A stretch of DNA of 16,435 nucleotides from UBA4064 sp050179135 (GTDB lineage: Bacteria > Desulfobacterota > Desulfobacteria > Desulfobacterales > Desulfatirhabdiaceae), in NCBI GenBank assembly GCA_050179135.1, contig JBFXFK010000109.1:1-16435 (forward strand), written 5' to 3'. A model generated the notes under the pieces. The model ran no database searches, was not told the DNA's origin, and was given only the letters and a program-made list of their open reading frames with translations. This document shows, piece by piece, positions 15,441 through 16,435 of the stretch (positions within the stretch are counted from its first letter, which is position 1; each line of letters opens with the position of its first letter). The translations under genes were made by a program, and so were the position numbers.

Positions 15441-15712
15441 TGAGCAGGGTAATTATCCATCACCGGGCCGCGAAATATCTGAAAAAGCTTTCTAAAGACG
15501 AAAAAGAGAAAATCAGGCAGACTCTTCGAAAACTGGAAAACTATCCAGGAAAAATCTCCGGCATTAAATATATGAAAGGCGAATGGGAAGGATTTCGACG
15601 CATGCGAATCGGTGTTTTCAGGGTCATTTTCTGGTATGAGGAAATGGAGGATACGGTTTATATTGATCACATTGGCCCGCGGGGAGACTTATACAAATGT
15701 GGCGTTCCCTGA
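15440..15712 (+). CDS. RelE/ParE-superfamily toxin
   Basis: This 90-residue basic protein overlaps the antitoxin stop by one base, a classic coupled toxin-antitoxin layout. The pattern of helices at the N-terminus (AAKYLKKLSKDEKEKIRQTL) followed by strands with GFRRMRIGVFRVIFWY and a terminal strand VYIDHIGPRGDLY fits the RelE/ParE fold. Arg53, Arg54, Arg56, Arg61 and Arg81 are candidates for the basic RNA- or target-contacting face. Whether it cleaves mRNA on the ribosome (RelE) or poisons gyrase (ParE) cannot be decided here. The last codon and stop (CCC TGA) fall inside the CCCTGAC tail of a REP-type repeat, so the repeat supplies the end of the gene. Confidence 0.85.
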   Translation: MSRVIIHHRAAKYLKKLSKDEKEKIRQTLRKLENYPGKISGIKYMKGEWEGFRRMRIGVFRVIFWYEEMEDTVYIDHIGPRGDLYKCGVP

Positions 15713-15740
15713 CATCCCCATCAATGACGGAAAATATTTT

Positions 15741-15775
15741 GTCAGATAGCTCCCTCCAGTCGCAACCTGACCTAC
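15741..15775. repeat. REP unit E
   Basis: GTCAG and CTGAC arms enclose a degenerate interior. The downstream part CGCAACCTGACCTACACAAT matches the family tail. A partial unit (CCCTGACATCCCCATCAATG) lies just upstream at 15709-15728 and matches 11332-11350. The leader GACATGAAACGGAAATATGA that follows is shared with the other two RAYT sites. Confidence 0.65.
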
Positions 15776-15804
15776 ACAATTGACATGAAACGGAAATATG
15801 AACC

Positions 15805-15850
15805 GTGACCGGCATCCGACAATACCAACCCACAACAAACCGGTTTTTGT
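15805..15850 (+). pseudogene. RAYT 5' fragment 3, frameshifted
   Basis: GTG at 15805 starts a third copy of the RAYT N-terminus (V T G I R Q Y). Compared with fragment 1, one base is missing near 15817, so the frame is lost while the DNA match continues through AACAAACCGGTTTTT. Homology ends at about 15850, where the hairpins of an IS200/IS605-like end begin. It is the shortest of the three remnants. Confidence 0.7.
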
Positions 15851-16170
15851 CAGATACCTCCGGCAAAGCCGGAGGCTTGAAAACATTGACCGCTCAAAGC
15901 GGTTGTAAACCAATGGCCACCTAAAGGTGGCAACTATTTAAACATTTCTAATTGATCTATTCGTCTGTCTTCTGCTTCCTGTTTTTTAATGTATTGACGA
16001 ATAGTTGCTTCATCTCTACCAACTGTTGATACAAAATAGCCTCTGGCCCAAAAACTCTGACCAGTAAAATTTTTCTTTCTCCCAAGAAATTCCCTTGCGA
16101 TATGAATTGCACTCTTGCCTTTGATGTACCCTACTACTTGAGCAACGCTGTATTTTGGAGGAATAGATAT
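15851..16170 (-). mobile_element. Right part of an IS200/IS605-family element
   Basis: It contains the 3' part of a Y1 transposase gene on the minus strand plus its downstream end. The end carries three hairpins: CCTCCGGCAAAGCCGGAGG (15857-15875), ACCGCT/AGCGGT (15889-15903) and GCCACCT/AGGTGGC (15916-15931). Subterminal hairpins of this sort are the recognition structures of IS200/IS605 ends. The right end abuts RAYT fragment 3. The left part is missing: the element stops at 16170 against IS110 sequence. Confidence 0.75.
15934..16170 (-). pseudogene. tnpA: IS200/IS605 TnpA transposase, C-terminal fragment
   Basis: On the minus strand, 78 codons and a TAG stop encode the C-terminal half of a Y1 (HUH) transposase: SIPPKYSVAQVVGYIKGKSA, then FWARGYFVSTVG and DEATIRQYIKKQE. 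The Tyr in IRQYIKKQ is at the position of the catalytic tyrosine in this family. The N-terminal half with the His-x-His motif is missing, replaced by IS110 sequence at 16170. No in-frame stop interrupts what remains, so the truncation is probably fairly recent. It cannot transpose by itself. Confidence 0.88.
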
Positions 16171-16380
16171 CTGCGGTATGGTCTGTACCAGGCGGCCCAG
16201 GTAGCCACTTCAAAAAACAATACCTTCGTACAGTTGTTTACCCGGTGTTTGAAAAGCCGGGAAAGGGAGCGGGGAATCAAGACCCGCATGCGGGTGAAGA
16301 TCAGTGCGAAGATGCTGGTCATTGCCTGGAGCATGATGAAAAGTGGTCAGGAATTCAACAGTGCACTTCTTGGTGTGTGA
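16159..16380 (+). pseudogene. IS110-family transposase, C-terminal fragment
   Basis: From about 16159, 73 codons and a TGA stop match the end of IS110-type transposases: NRYLRYGLYQAAQVA, then SRERERGIKTRMRVKISAKM and VIAWSMMKSGQEF. The upstream part of the gene, with the DEDD nuclease residues and the start of the transposase_20 region, is absent, being replaced by antisense IS200 sequence. The frame reads open back to 16102 only because the antisense of tnpA has no stop there. The 55 bases after the stop (16381-16435) probably belong to the IS110 right flank; no gene is seen in them. Confidence 0.85.
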
Positions 16381-16435
16381 ACCTCCGATGACTGAGCCTG
16401 TTTACGAACGTTGAAGCAGGGACTTCTGGAGGGAC

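Overview
The window looks like accessory, repeat-rich chromosome of a Gram-negative bacterium. Four large products carry Sec signal peptides. Two toxin-antitoxin modules, REP palindromes with broken REP-associated transposase (RAYT) genes, and degraded IS200-like and IS110-like elements lie among them. The mix of SpvB/RHS proteins, PKD and dockerin-like secreted enzymes and RAYT remnants would suit a Desulfobacterota-type (deltaproteobacterial) genome. That is an impression from gene content, not a placement. No rRNA, tRNA or CRISPR array was seen.

Layout. At 1-859 an MntA/HepT (MNT-HEPN) pair is cut by the left edge. A REP cluster and a second small repeat family fill 860-1344. At 1345-2226 lies an exported tail-collar-type protein with a His-x-His heptad array. 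Another REP pair (2236-2332) precedes a 934-residue secreted protein (2399-5203) whose C-terminus resembles the end of Tc-toxin A components. It is followed without an intervening REP by a 1950-residue SpvB/FG-GAP/TcdB/RHS protein (5372-11224), a single-chain TcB-TcC-like cocoon. Its C-terminal tip is AT-rich and not recognised.

From 11225 to the end, accessory genes alternate with REP elements, each followed by the 5' end of a RAYT gene broken at a different point. The units between them are a secreted lipase-like/PKD/beta-helix/dockerin protein (11923-14846, interrupted by a 10-N assembly gap) and a Phd/YefM-RelE type toxin-antitoxin pair (15243-15712). Last come the right part of an IS200/IS605-like element and the 3' end of an IS110-family transposase gene.

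How the genes may work together. The most interesting reading is a Sec-exported, reduced Tc-like toxin assembly: a TcA-like C-terminal adaptor with a TcB-TcC cocoon carrying an exchangeable tip, with the collar protein as a possible receptor-binding partner. The TcA-like call rests on remembered family patterns and needs profile or structure comparison.

The N gap is almost certainly an assembly artefact. The 127 bases on its left are repeated exactly on its right, and merging them restores one reading frame.
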